From an uncultured SAR116 cluster alpha proteobacterium (GTDB taxonomy: Bacteria; Pseudomonadota; Alphaproteobacteria; Puniceispirillales; Puniceispirillaceae), in the NCBI GenBank assembly GCA_902632595.1, contig CACPDC010000013.1:1-53789 (forward strand): 53,789 nt of DNA, written 5' to 3'. Every line of letters starts with the position of its first letter. Positions within the stretch are counted from its first letter, which is position 1. The notes beneath the pieces were generated by a model, which did not search any database, had not been told where the DNA came from, and was given only the letters and a program-made list of their open reading frames with translations. This document shows positions 1-8,685 of this stretch, in pieces. The position numbers and the translations under genes are program-made.

Positions 1-3
1 TTT

Positions 4-19
4 TGGCATAAATTTTGCA
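4..19 (+). promoter_or_regulatory. Sigma-54 promoter for the FlmG-like / leg operon
   Basis: The sequence TGGCATAAATTTTTGC-like element reads TGGCAT, then a short spacer, then TTGCA, with the -24 GG (5-6) and -12 GC (17-18) exactly 12 bases apart, the spacing RpoN requires. Transcription would start near position 30, just before a GGAGAG ribosome site and the ATG at 52. It is one of a family of such elements across the window. Confidence 0.75.
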
Positions 20-51
20 ATTTCTCCTGATACATTTATTGGAGAGAAATA

Positions 52-1812
52 ATGGAAACGTTAGAACTACTAAATTTAGATTTATCCAATATCGAGAAAA
101 TTCAAAATAAACAAAGTGAGCAGGAGACTTCATTATCCAAATCTCTCCGAGATGTTGAAAAATTTGAAAAAAAACATGGTAAGGGTTTTGACAGTTTGCT
201 TGCAAGAGGTGCTTGTTATTATAACGCAAAAGACTATCAGAAATGTGAGTTTTATTTTGAGAGAGCAGCTAAATTAAAATATGATATAAGCATCATTTCT
301 GCTTTGATGAAACTCTACTCTAAAACTAACCGAATGGAAAATATGCTTCCTCATTTGGAAAAATCCAAAGAAACATTAGGCCACCATTTTAGTTATTGGC
401 AGTTTGCTGGATTTGCTTATGCTGAATTGGAAATGCCGGATGAAACCGCTGACAATCTTTTGAGAGCTAGAGAGCTTGGAAGCAACGGTGAATTAACTAT
501 TAATTTATTACTTAAAAGTCTTGGTAAGCAAAAAAGACATGAAGAACAGTTTCAAGTTTCTAAAGAGGAGATAGATAAAGAAAATCTAAACAAGGTTACT
601 GTAGAATCTTTTGTATCCTCTTGTATAAAATTAAAAAAATTTAAAGAAGTGTTAGATTTTTTGGAAGACACATCATTTGACTGGCAATCCAATGCGATTT
701 TATTAGCTTTTGCTGGCATTGCGCATCAATCCTATAATGATAATGTAGAGGAAACTCTGAGATTAAATAAAAAAGCATTAGAAGTAGACCCTGATAATGT
801 TGAGATAAGGTGGAACTTGGCTCTTACCCAATTAAGACATGGTGAATTAAGAGAGGGCGTAGAAAATTATAAGGTAAGATTTGATTGGACAGAATTTCCA
901 AGTCCCCGCAGAAAATTTGATGTTCCTAAATGGCATGAGGGCGTTAATAAATATTCCAGAATATTAATTTGGTCTGAACAAGGTATTGCTGATGAAATTT
1001 TGTTTGGTACAGCATTGAATGCTTTTGCAGAAGCATTTCCAAACCTGATCTTTGAAACTCATTTTAAACTACCTGAAGTTATGGCCAGGAGCTTTCCTGA
1101 TATACACTGTAGGCCTGGTCTTTTTAATGAAGAGACTCTTAAACCTGTTTTTGATGACTACCAATTTCATGTTCCGCTAGGTGACATTTTCCTCTGGTTT
1201 ATAAGTAAAAATATTGAGAAAATTGAAGCAGGAGAAACATTTAGTGGCTTAAGTTATTTAAAAGTTGACGAGCTTAGAAAGAAATATTGGGAATTTAAAT
1301 TTAATCATGAGAATAAAAAACCCAAGGTTGGTTTCTGTTGGTCTAGTTCAATTTTAACCGACGGACGGGATATGCATCATACACAATTGGGGGATTGGAA
1401 AAATCTCTTATCAAGAGATGACATAGATTTTGTAAGCCTTCAATATGACGTGGATTATGAGGAAATTAAGAAGGAGCATCCCGAATATTCAAAATATTTT
1501 CTAGATACAGGATATTTAGACCAAATGGACGATATTGATGGGGCTTTAGCCTTAATCAGTAACTTAGATTTAGTTATCACATCGCCATCCGCGCCTTATT
1601 CGCTTGCTGGAGCCCTTGGCGTTGAGACTTGGTATTATAGCGCTGCTTCTCATTTTATGCTCGGAAGAAACGGAAAATTCATAGAACATCCGCTATTACC
1701 GAATATGAAAAATTACGTAACTAGGTCTGCTCAAGAGGATAATAATATCATGAAAGATTTTGGTGAAAGGCTTAATAAATTTGTCAATAAATTCCAAACG
1801 AGCAAACGTTAG
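52..1812 (+). CDS. TPR-domain glycosyltransferase, FlmG-like (probable flagellin nonulosonate transferase)
   Basis: The 586-residue protein has an N-terminal helical region of tetratricopeptide-like repeats (about residues 45-285, e.g. ARGACYYNAKDYQKCEFYF and a unit ending EVDPDNVEIRWNLALTQL). A C-terminal GT-B-like domain follows, with ILIWSEQGIADEILFG near residue 304 and LVITSPSAPYSLAGALG near 505, the acceptor/nucleotide-site arrangement of bacterial TPR-O-glycosyltransferases. Length and architecture match Caulobacter FlmG, in which the TPR part binds flagellin and the GT part transfers a nonulosonic acid. The leg cassette begins 10 bases downstream, so transfer of legionaminic acid to flagellin is the natural inference. 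The ATG at 52 follows GGAGAG and a sigma-54 promoter. No flagellin gene lies in the window, so the acceptor is not shown. Confidence 0.75.
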   Translation: METLELLNLDLSNIEKIQNKQSEQETSLSKSLRDVEKFEKKHGKGFDSLLARGACYYNAKDYQKCEFYFERAAKLKYDISIISALMKLYSKTNRMENMLPHLEKSKETLGHHFSYWQFAGFAYAELEMPDETADNLLRARELGSNGELTINLLLKSLGKQKRHEEQFQVSKEEIDKENLNKVTVESFVSSCIKLKKFKEVLDFLEDTSFDWQSNAILLAFAGIAHQSYNDNVEETLRLNKKALEVDPDNVEIRWNLALTQLRHGELREGVENYKVRFDWTEFPSPRRKFDVPKWHEGVNKYSRILIWSEQGIADEILFGTALNAFAEAFPNLIFETHFKLPEVMARSFPDIHCRPGLFNEETLKPVFDDYQFHVPLGDIFLWFISKNIEKIEAGETFSGLSYLKVDELRKKYWEFKFNHENKKPKVGFCWSSSILTDGRDMHHTQLGDWKNLLSRDDIDFVSLQYDVDYEEIKKEHPEYSKYFLDTGYLDQMDDIDGALALISNLDLVITSPSAPYSLAGALGVETWYYSAASHFMLGRNGKFIEHPLLPNMKNYVTRSAQEDNNIMKDFGERLNKFVNKFQTSKR

Positions 1813-1822
1813 GAATGGTTTC

Positions 1823-2815
1823 GTGCGAGTATTAGTAACAGGTTCAGATGGGTTTATTGGTTCGCATTTGGTAGAGGCACTGGTTAGAAAGGGTTATGAG
1901 GTAAGGGCATTCGTACTTTATAACTCTTTTAACAGTTGGGGTTGGTTAGATAAGTCTGCTCCTGAAATAAAAGAAAAATTTGAGATATTTCAGGGGGATA
2001 TTCGTGACCCCAACGGTGTTAAGGAAGCAATGCGTGGATGTGAAGCAGTTTTGCATTTAGCTGCACTTGTAGCTATACCCTTTTCCTATCACTCTCCAGA
2101 TACGTATGTACAAACCAACGTCACTGGAACCCTTAATGTACTTCAAGCTGCCAGAGACTTGAATGTTAGGGTCATTCATACATCAACAAGTGAGGTCTAT
2201 GGGACAGCAGAATTTGTGCCCATCTCGGAAGTTCACCCTTTGAAAGGGCAGTCACCATATTCAGCGACAAAAATAGCAGCTGACCAGCTTGCTTTTTCTT
2301 TTTACAGTTCATTTGATCTTCCAGTTACTATCATCAGACCTTTTAATACATATGGTCCTAGACAGTCAGCGAGAGCTGTTATTCCAACAATCATTACACA
2401 GCTAGCTTCTGGTTCAAAAAGCATAAAGCTTGGTGCCACACATCCAACGCGTGATTTCAATTTTGTGGAGGATACTGTTGCAGGCTTCGTTGCAGCGATT
2501 AATTGTTCGGAGGCTTACGGGGAGGTGATTAACCTTGGTAGTAATTTCGAGATTTCCATAGCAGATACAGTTTCCTTAATTTCTTCATTAATGAAAAAAA
2601 ATATACAAATTGATGAAGATCTTATTCGCTTTAGACCAGAGAAAAGCGAAGTTGAAAGGCTATGGGCCGAAAATAAGAAAGCCCAAACATTATTGGATTG
2701 GAAACCGAAAATTACTGGTCTTGATGGACTTAAAGATGGTCTGCAAAAAACCATTGCATGGTTTGAAAACGCCGATAATTTGTCAGGCTATAGAACAGAT
2801 AGATACACGGTATGA
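1823..2815 (+). CDS. legB: LegB: NAD-dependent sugar-nucleotide 4,6-dehydratase
   Basis: This extended SDR has the Rossmann motif GSDGFIGSHL at its N-terminus and the catalytic YSATK motif after TSTSEVYG. In the legionaminic acid route LegB converts GDP-GlcNAc to the 4-keto-6-deoxy sugar. I chose the GTG at 1823 (330 aa): it gives the family-typical start MRVLVTGSDG and follows an AGGA ribosome site at 1811-1814. The longer frame, from a TTG at 1760, overlaps the preceding gene and adds a non-homologous leader. The gene ends in a 4-base overlap with legC. Confidence 0.9.
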   Translation: MRVLVTGSDGFIGSHLVEALVRKGYEVRAFVLYNSFNSWGWLDKSAPEIKEKFEIFQGDIRDPNGVKEAMRGCEAVLHLAALVAIPFSYHSPDTYVQTNVTGTLNVLQAARDLNVRVIHTSTSEVYGTAEFVPISEVHPLKGQSPYSATKIAADQLAFSFYSSFDLPVTIIRPFNTYGPRQSARAVIPTIITQLASGSKSIKLGATHPTRDFNFVEDTVAGFVAAINCSEAYGEVINLGSNFEISIADTVSLISSLMKKNIQIDEDLIRFRPEKSEVERLWAENKKAQTLLDWKPKITGLDGLKDGLQKTIAWFENADNLSGYRTDRYTV

Positions 2816-3996
2816 ATATTTACCATAATTTAAAACCTGGGGAAACAATCTCTCAAAAAATAGTCAATGCTATTCGCACAGTAGCCGGGGAGGCCAAGGT
2901 TGCATTACATGAACCTATTTTTAAAGGTAATGAGTGGAGCTATTTGAAAGATTGTTTGGATAGCGGATATGTCTCATCAATTGGGCAATATGTAGAACAA
3001 TTTGAAAATCAAGTCTGTGAATTTACTGGTTCAAAATATGCAGTTGCCGTTGTAAGTGGAACAGCTGCCCTTCACTTGGGGTTGCTAGTTGGCGGTATTA
3101 AACCAAACGAGGAAGTATTGATACCCTCCCTTACATTCATTGCGACTGCAAATGCTGTTTCTTATTGTGGTGCGGTCCCTCATTTTGTGGATGTAAGTGA
3201 GGTCAATCTCGGGATTGACGCTAAAAAACTGCGCACATATCTGAGAAAAATTTCAATTATGGAAGATGGATATTGCATAAACAAGTTCACTGGTAGGCCT
3301 ATAAAAGCTGTCGTACCTATGCATGTTTTTGGTCATCCATGTGATTTAAGCGCTTTATTGGAAATATCAAAAGAATTTAATATTATCTTGATTGAAGATG
3401 CAGCAGAGGCAATAGGTAGTCTTTATGAAAACAAACATGTTGGGACATACGGTAAATTAGGCATTTTCAGCTTCAATGGGAACAAAACTATCACAACAGG
3501 TGGTGGTGGTATGATTTTGACGGATGATATTCTGATCGCACAGAAAGCGAAGCATTTGTCAACTACAGCAAAAAAAGCTCATCCTTTTAAATATTTGCAT
3601 GATGAAATAGGCTTTAACTATCGAATGCCCAATCTTAACGCTGCTCTAGGATGTGCTCAGTTAGAGCAATTACCAAATATACTAAGTAAAAAAAGAGAGT
3701 TATTTAAAATTTATTCAGAAGTTTTTTCTGATATTTCAGAAATTGAAATTTTCAAAGAACCTTTGTGCTCTCGAAGCAATTATTGGCTCCAAACCCTTCT
3801 ACTAAAAGAAAAATTTACAGAATATCAGGAAGATATAATAACCTCTTGCATCGAAGCAGGAATTAATGTGAGGCCTGCATGGACTCCCTTACATCAGCTC
3901 TCTGTCTTTGAGACTTCTCCGGCTTCTCCAATGCTAACTACATCCTCTCTTGTAAAACGAATAATTAACATCCCAAGTAGTGTTGGTCTAATATGA
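2812..3996 (+). CDS. legC: LegC: PLP-dependent aminotransferase of the legionaminic acid pathway
   Basis: A 394-residue DegT/DnrJ/EryC1-type aminotransferase. The Schiff-base lysine lies in FSFNGNKTITTGGGG, and the cofactor aspartate in IEDAAEAIGS. The long N-terminal extension before the common ALHEPIFKGNEW start is characteristic of the LegC subgroup. It aminates C4 of the 4-keto-6-deoxy intermediate made by LegB. It overlaps legB and legH by 4 bases each (ATGA junctions), so the cassette is translationally coupled. Confidence 0.9.
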   Translation: MNIYHNLKPGETISQKIVNAIRTVAGEAKVALHEPIFKGNEWSYLKDCLDSGYVSSIGQYVEQFENQVCEFTGSKYAVAVVSGTAALHLGLLVGGIKPNEEVLIPSLTFIATANAVSYCGAVPHFVDVSEVNLGIDAKKLRTYLRKISIMEDGYCINKFTGRPIKAVVPMHVFGHPCDLSALLEISKEFNIILIEDAAEAIGSLYENKHVGTYGKLGIFSFNGNKTITTGGGGMILTDDILIAQKAKHLSTTAKKAHPFKYLHDEIGFNYRMPNLNAALGCAQLEQLPNILSKKRELFKIYSEVFSDISEIEIFKEPLCSRSNYWLQTLLLKEKFTEYQEDIITSCIEAGINVRPAWTPLHQLSVFETSPASPMLTTSSLVKRIINIPSSVGLI

Positions 3997-4610
3997 AATC
4001 GCTGGTCCTAATAGGTGGAGGTGGACATTGTAGGTCCTGCATTGAAGTGATAGAATCAACGGGTCGTTTTAAAATTGAGGGTATCATTGATAATGAAATT
4101 TCGAACACAGAAACGTGTTTGGGTTACCCTGTCATCGGTTCTGATGCAGAAATAGATAAGATAAAAACAATGAAAGCAATGGCTTTAATTACAATCGGAC
4201 AAATTAACAGTCCTGATAAGCGCAAAAATCTATATGAATTGTTGAATAGTCAAGAGATAGAGACCCCAGTAATCAAGGCCTCTTCGAGTATTGTATCCCG
4301 TTATTCCTTGGTAAAAGAGGGAAGTATCATCATGCATGGTGCAGTTGTTAATGCATGCGCAAATATAGGAATAAATACTATAATTAATTCTATGGCTTTA
4401 ATCGAACATGATGCTCAAATTGGAGACCATTGCCACATATCTACAGGAGCACGCATTAATGGTAATGTAGAAATAGGTGATGGATGTTTTGTGGGTAGTG
4501 GAGCAATAATCCATCAAAACATAAAAATTGCCCGAAAATCTGTTATCCCAGCTGGTGCTGTTATATCTAATGACGTTTCCGATGGTGAACTTCTGAGAGG
4601 TGTATCATGA
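3993..4610 (+). CDS. legH: LegH-type hexapeptide-repeat N-acetyltransferase
   Basis: A 205-residue protein of the PglD/NeuD type. The N-terminus carries LVLIGGGGHCRSC, a Rossmann-like nucleotide-binding start. From about residue 105 there are left-handed beta-helix hexapeptide repeats (INSMALIEHDAQIGDHCHIS, then GNVEIGDGCFVGSGAIIH). The family transfers acetyl from acetyl-CoA to the C4 amino group of the UDP- or GDP-linked diaminosugar. It sits between legC and legI with ATGA overlaps on both sides, which supports the LegH role. A NeuD-like role cannot be excluded by motif alone. Confidence 0.85.
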   Translation: MKSLVLIGGGGHCRSCIEVIESTGRFKIEGIIDNEISNTETCLGYPVIGSDAEIDKIKTMKAMALITIGQINSPDKRKNLYELLNSQEIETPVIKASSSIVSRYSLVKEGSIIMHGAVVNACANIGINTIINSMALIEHDAQIGDHCHISTGARINGNVEIGDGCFVGSGAIIHQNIKIARKSVIPAGAVISNDVSDGELLRGVS

Positions 4611-5617
4611 AATCACAACATGTTGATATAATAGCAGAGGCAGGTGTAAATCATAATGGTGACATGTCTATTGCTCTAGATTTGATTGATACAGCAGCTG
4701 ATGCTGGAGCTGATTTTATCAAATTCCAAACATTCAAAGCCGAACAATTAGTCACTGCTAAAGCTGAAAAAGCATTTTATCAGAAAGCTTCTGAATGTAT
4801 ATCAGAAACACAATATGAAATGCTAACGCGTCTCGAGTTAAGTTTTGAAAATCATAAAATTCTAATTGAGAGGTGCCATGAAAAAAATATCGGATTTTTA
4901 TCATCGGCATTTGATTTAGAGAGTTTAAATTTTCTTTTATCATTGAATATGCCTTACATAAAAATCCCATCTGGAGAAATAAATAATCTTCCATATTTGA
5001 GACAAGTAGGGACAACAAGAAAAAAAATTATTCTATCTACAGGCATGTCAAATAATGATGAGATAACAGACGCAGTTGAAGTACTAAGAAAAGCAGGGGT
5101 AGGGGGAGAAAGATTAATTATTCTACACTGTAATTCGGAATATCCTACTCCTATGCAAGATGTGAATCTTCATGCCATGGTCTCCTTAAAAGAAAAATTT
5201 GGAAATGAAGTTGGGTACTCAGACCATACCAAAGGTATCGAAGTACCTATAGCAGCTGTTGCTCTTGGAGCAATTGTTATTGAAAAACATTTTACTATTA
5301 GTAGGGATCTAGAGGGTCCTGATCATAAAGCTAGCCTTGAACCAGTCGAATTGGCGGAAATGGTAAGTTCTATACGAAACATTGAAAAAGCAATAGGAAA
5401 AAAGATTAAACAGCCAACACCAAGTGAAAAAGAAAACATTAACGCTGTTCGAAAATCAATAGTGGCCGCATGCCCAATAAAAAAAGGCCAACAATATTCA
5501 GAGAAAAATTTATGCATTAAAAGGCCTGGTCATGGGATCTCGCCAATGAGATGGGATGAAGTTATGTGCTTAAAGGCAAATAGAGATTTTCAAAAAGATG
5601 AATTAATTAGCCTATGA
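4607..5617 (+). CDS. legI: LegI: N,N'-diacetyllegionaminic acid synthase (NeuB family)
   Basis: The 336-residue protein starts with the NeuB barrel motifs (EAGVNHNGD, then FIKFQTFKAEQLV), followed by KIPSGEINNLPYL, ILSTGMSN and GYSDHTKGIEVPIAAVALGA. A C-terminal antifreeze-like SAF domain begins near residue 275. NeuB enzymes condense phosphoenolpyruvate with an N-acetylated hexosamine to form a 9-carbon nonulosonic acid. Assignment to legionaminic rather than sialic or pseudaminic acid rests on the neighbours LegB, LegC and a NeuC-like LegG. Confidence 0.9.
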   Translation: MKSQHVDIIAEAGVNHNGDMSIALDLIDTAADAGADFIKFQTFKAEQLVTAKAEKAFYQKASECISETQYEMLTRLELSFENHKILIERCHEKNIGFLSSAFDLESLNFLLSLNMPYIKIPSGEINNLPYLRQVGTTRKKIILSTGMSNNDEITDAVEVLRKAGVGGERLIILHCNSEYPTPMQDVNLHAMVSLKEKFGNEVGYSDHTKGIEVPIAAVALGAIVIEKHFTISRDLEGPDHKASLEPVELAEMVSSIRNIEKAIGKKIKQPTPSEKENINAVRKSIVAACPIKKGQQYSEKNLCIKRPGHGISPMRWDEVMCLKANRDFQKDELISL

Positions 5618-6771
5618 AAAAAATATGCGTAATAACAAGCTCTAGGGCAGACTATGGGCTTTTAAAAGCTTTGTTGGAAGAAATCCAAAAATCAAAAGTT
5701 TTAAGCCTCCAATTAGTAGTAAGTGGGACACATCTTTCTTCAGCTCATGGGATGACTCTAAAAGAAATTGAGCAGGATAATTTCAAAATTCATGCAAAAG
5801 TTTCAGTTATCCAAAAAACTGACGGTGCATCTGATATCTGTAAGTCTATTAGCGAGGGTATATACGGTTTTTCGAAAGCTTTTGAGACTCTTACTCCTGA
5901 CATGCTACTTATTCTTGGGGATAGATACGAGATTTTGGCAGCTGCAATAGCGGCAACAATTACTAATATACCAATTGCACATTTGCATGGTGGTGAGGTT
6001 ACGATGGGTGCTTTTGATGAAGTTTTTAGGCATTCCATTACTAAAATGTCTCATCTACATTTTGTTGCTGCAAAGGAATACGAAAAAAGGGTAATCCAAT
6101 TAGGCGAAAATCCAAATACAGTTTTTAATGTTGGTGGCCTAGGCACTGATAGTATTAGAAGAACAGAACTTTTTAGCAAGCAAGAGCTTTCTGAACAATT
6201 AGGAATTGAATTTGACCGTCCAATGCTTCTTGTTACATATCATCCTGTAACCCTCCATAAACAAGAAAGTTCTGCTGATTTAGAAGCACTATTGAAGGCT
6301 CTTGATTATTTCACAGGCTGTAAGATCATATTCACTATACCTAACGCAGATACAGATGGTCTAAAAATGGCACAAAAGATAAGAACCTATGTAAATAATA
6401 ATAACAATGTCTACTTTATCCCTTCTTTAGGACAGAAAAAATATTTTTCTTGTTTGAATAATTTTGATGCACTTATTGGAAATTCTTCGAGTGGCCTTCT
6501 TGAAGCGCCAAGTTTCAAGATACCTGTTATTAATATTGGACCACGTCAAAAAGGAAGATTAAAGGCTGATAGTATTATTGATTGTGAGGCTAACGAAAAA
6601 GAAATCCGTATAGCTATTGAAAAAGCATTATCAAACGATTTCAAAATAATTTTAAAAAAGGTAAAAAACCCTTATGGCGAGGGTGGAGCGTCTAGCAAAA
6701 TAATAAGTGTTCTAGAGAATTGTGATATTTCAAATTTATTAGCGAAGAGTTTTTTTGATTTAAATTTCTAA
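5614..6771 (+). CDS. legG: LegG: hydrolysing sugar-nucleotide 2-epimerase (NeuC family)
   Basis: A 385-residue GT-B-fold protein of the hydrolysing UDP-GlcNAc 2-epimerase family. It starts ICVITSSRADYGLLKALLEE and contains LILGDRYEILAAAIAA, AHLHGGEVTMGAFDE and GNSSSGLLEAPSFKIPVINIG, the uracil/phosphate-binding region. It releases the free 2-epimerised diacetamido sugar that LegI uses. A NeuC-type enzyme here excludes the pseudaminic route, which uses the unrelated PseG. It starts by ATGA overlap with legI and is the last gene before a new sigma-54 promoter. Confidence 0.9.
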   Translation: MKKICVITSSRADYGLLKALLEEIQKSKVLSLQLVVSGTHLSSAHGMTLKEIEQDNFKIHAKVSVIQKTDGASDICKSISEGIYGFSKAFETLTPDMLLILGDRYEILAAAIAATITNIPIAHLHGGEVTMGAFDEVFRHSITKMSHLHFVAAKEYEKRVIQLGENPNTVFNVGGLGTDSIRRTELFSKQELSEQLGIEFDRPMLLVTYHPVTLHKQESSADLEALLKALDYFTGCKIIFTIPNADTDGLKMAQKIRTYVNNNNNVYFIPSLGQKKYFSCLNNFDALIGNSSSGLLEAPSFKIPVINIGPRQKGRLKADSIIDCEANEKEIRIAIEKALSNDFKIILKKVKNPYGEGGASSKIISVLENCDISNLLAKSFFDLNF

Positions 6772-6815
6772 AGGCGTTCTTTAATTTTTGTGCGGGATTT
6801 TAATCTGAACCTAAT

Positions 6816-6831
6816 AGGCACGGTTTTTGCT
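6816..6831 (+). promoter_or_regulatory. Sigma-54 promoter for ptmE-legF
   Basis: The element AGGCACGGTTTTTGCT has GG at 6817-6818 and GC at 6829-6830, 12 bases apart, with a full GGCACG -24 block and TTGC -12 block. Start of transcription is expected near 6842, before a GGGAGA ribosome site and the ATG at 6864. It splits the leg genes into two transcription units. Confidence 0.75.
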
Positions 6832-6863
6832 TAATTAAGTAAAATCGAAATTCGGGAGATGAT

Positions 6864-8006
6864 ATGACCGTGCTAAAAAATGTGGCACCAAGTAGCTATG
6901 GTAGGCATAATGAAACCCCTGTGAAATCGGAACCACCCATAAATCAATGGGAAAAAGCAATAATTCCAATTAATTCCACAATACAGCAGGCAATAACATG
7001 CCTCGATAGTGCAGCGATGCAGATAGTAATGGTTATTGATAAGAATAAAGAGCTTGTTGGCACAATTACTGATGGAGACATTCGTCGCGGGCTTTTAAAT
7101 GGCCTTCAGTTAAATAGCTCAATAGATAAGGTGATAAAAAAAGAGGCTTTTGTCGTGCCTGAGTCTATGGAAACTGAAATAATTCTAAAAATTATGTCAG
7201 CAAATAGCATACGTCAAATTCCAATTATTGATGCTGACAGAAAAGTGGTAGGGCTACATACATGGGAAAACTTATCCATCAAATCGGAAATTGAAAATCC
7301 AATGGTAATCATGGCAGGCGGAAAGGGTACTCGCTTACAGCCAATAACTGAGAATTGTCCTAAACCACTTCTTCCAGTTTATGGGAAGCCAATTATGGAA
7401 CACATTATTATACGTGCTATATCGGAAGGCTTCTCAAATTTTTATGTTTCAGTAAATTACTTGTCTCATATGATAGAGAATTATTTCGGAAGTGGAGAAA
7501 AGTGGGGTGTAAAAATAAACTATATTTATGAGGATAAACCCCTAGGGACTGCAGGAGCACTTACTTTTTTAAAACAGCATATAACGATCCCATTTCTGGT
7601 CACTAATGGAGATGTATTAACGCATATGCGTTATTCCGAATTTCTAGATTTCCACATTAATCATCATGCAAACGCCACTATGGCTGTGAGGATTCATGAA
7701 TGGCAAAATCCCTTTGGGGTGGTTAATATTGAAGGCTTAAATATTGTTGGATTAGAGGAAAAACCAATTGCCCGAAGCCATATAAATGCTGGAATTTATG
7801 CCCTCGACCCAGATGTGTTTAAACACCTCAAAAAAGAACAAAATTGTGATATGACTACTCTTTTTGAAAGAGTAAGAAAATCTGGAAACAAAACAGTCGC
7901 TTATCCAATGCATGAGCCTTGGATAGATATAGGTCGTCCCGATGATTTTGAGCTTGCAGAAAATTATGTTCAAGAAAATGTAGGCAAAGAAAAGTTAGTC
8001 AAGTGA
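6864..8006 (+). CDS. ptmE: PtmE/LegX: CBS-domain glucosamine-1-phosphate guanylyltransferase
   Basis: A 380-residue protein with a tandem CBS pair (about residues 25-140, containing ELVGTITDGDIRRGLL and RQIPIIDADRKVVGLH) followed by an NTP-transferase domain. The NTP-transferase signature MAGGKGTRLQPITENCPKP begins near residue 149 and the metal-site segment TNGDVLTHM comes later. Campylobacter PtmE, with the same architecture, makes GDP-glucosamine for the GDP-linked legionaminic route, so this gene marks the pathway as GDP- rather than UDP-based. The CBS pair probably senses a nucleotide. legF begins one base after the stop codon. Confidence 0.88.
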   Translation: MTVLKNVAPSSYGRHNETPVKSEPPINQWEKAIIPINSTIQQAITCLDSAAMQIVMVIDKNKELVGTITDGDIRRGLLNGLQLNSSIDKVIKKEAFVVPESMETEIILKIMSANSIRQIPIIDADRKVVGLHTWENLSIKSEIENPMVIMAGGKGTRLQPITENCPKPLLPVYGKPIMEHIIIRAISEGFSNFYVSVNYLSHMIENYFGSGEKWGVKINYIYEDKPLGTAGALTFLKQHITIPFLVTNGDVLTHMRYSEFLDFHINHHANATMAVRIHEWQNPFGVVNIEGLNIVGLEEKPIARSHINAGIYALDPDVFKHLKKEQNCDMTTLFERVRKSGNKTVAYPMHEPWIDIGRPDDFELAENYVQENVGKEKLVK

Positions 8007-8007
8007 A

Positions 8008-8661
8008 ATGAACCTTCTAGCAATCATTCCAGCAAGAGGGGGCTCAAAAGGTGTTCCAAAAAAAAATATTAGAGATTTTAAAGGCAAACCTCTAATTGCC
8101 TGGACAATAAAGGCTGCGCAAGAATCTTCATTAATTAATGATGTAATCCTATCTTCTGATGATCCTGAGATAATTAGTGCTGCCGAGCATCTTAATTGTA
8201 AAGTTCCGTTCATTAGAGATATCGGATTAGCTAAAGATGAGACTTCCTCGTATGATGTGGTTCTAGATGCTATTGAAAGAGTACCTAACTTTGACTGGAT
8301 TGTATTGCTTCAACCTACTTCACCTCTAAGGACAGCGGCGCATATCGATGATGCAATAGAGTTATGTCTGAAAGAAGAGAGAATGTCGTGTGCGTCTGTG
8401 ACTCAGGTTTCTCAGAATCCGTTATGGATGTATGAAATGGGAAAAAGAAATGGTCTCAAGCCTTTAATATCTGGAGCAACTCCTAAAAGACGGCAGGACT
8501 TACCTAATTTTTATAGGCTTAATGGCGCTATATACATTGCCAATATAAATTGGTTAAAAGCTACCGGGACCTTTGTGAACGAACAAACGGTTGGATATGT
8601 TATGGACGCCAAGAGTTCTCTAGACATTGATACTGAAAAGGATTTTAACACCCAAGACTAA
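8008..8661 (+). CDS. legF: LegF: CMP-legionaminic acid synthetase
   Basis: A 217-residue cytidylyltransferase of the NeuA/PseF/LegF family. The CTP-binding start is LLAIIPARGGSKGVPKKNI. Family motifs include VLLQPTSPLRTAAHIDDAI, RRQDLPNFYRLNGAIYIA and the C-terminal SSLDIDTEKDF metal-binding aspartates. It activates the free nonulosonic acid with CMP, giving the donor for a glycosyltransferase such as the one encoded at 52-1812. It lies one base downstream of ptmE and ends 24 bases before the convergent gene, with no clear terminator between. Confidence 0.9.
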   Translation: MNLLAIIPARGGSKGVPKKNIRDFKGKPLIAWTIKAAQESSLINDVILSSDDPEIISAAEHLNCKVPFIRDIGLAKDETSSYDVVLDAIERVPNFDWIVLLQPTSPLRTAAHIDDAIELCLKEERMSCASVTQVSQNPLWMYEMGKRNGLKPLISGATPKRRQDLPNFYRLNGAIYIANINWLKATGTFVNEQTVGYVMDAKSSLDIDTEKDFNTQD

Positions 8662-8685
8662 TTGAATGTTCTTAGTATCAAAACC

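Noticed and set aside
1760-1822. Longer N-terminus for LegB from a TTG
   Set aside because: It runs through the end of the upstream gene and adds residues before the canonical Rossmann start; the GTG at 1823 has a proper ribosome site.
1823-6771. Pseudaminic or sialic acid pathway
   Set aside because: A NeuC-type hydrolysing epimerase and a CBS-type PtmE are present, with no PseG-like or PseH-like gene. LegB and LegC features also favour legionaminic acid.
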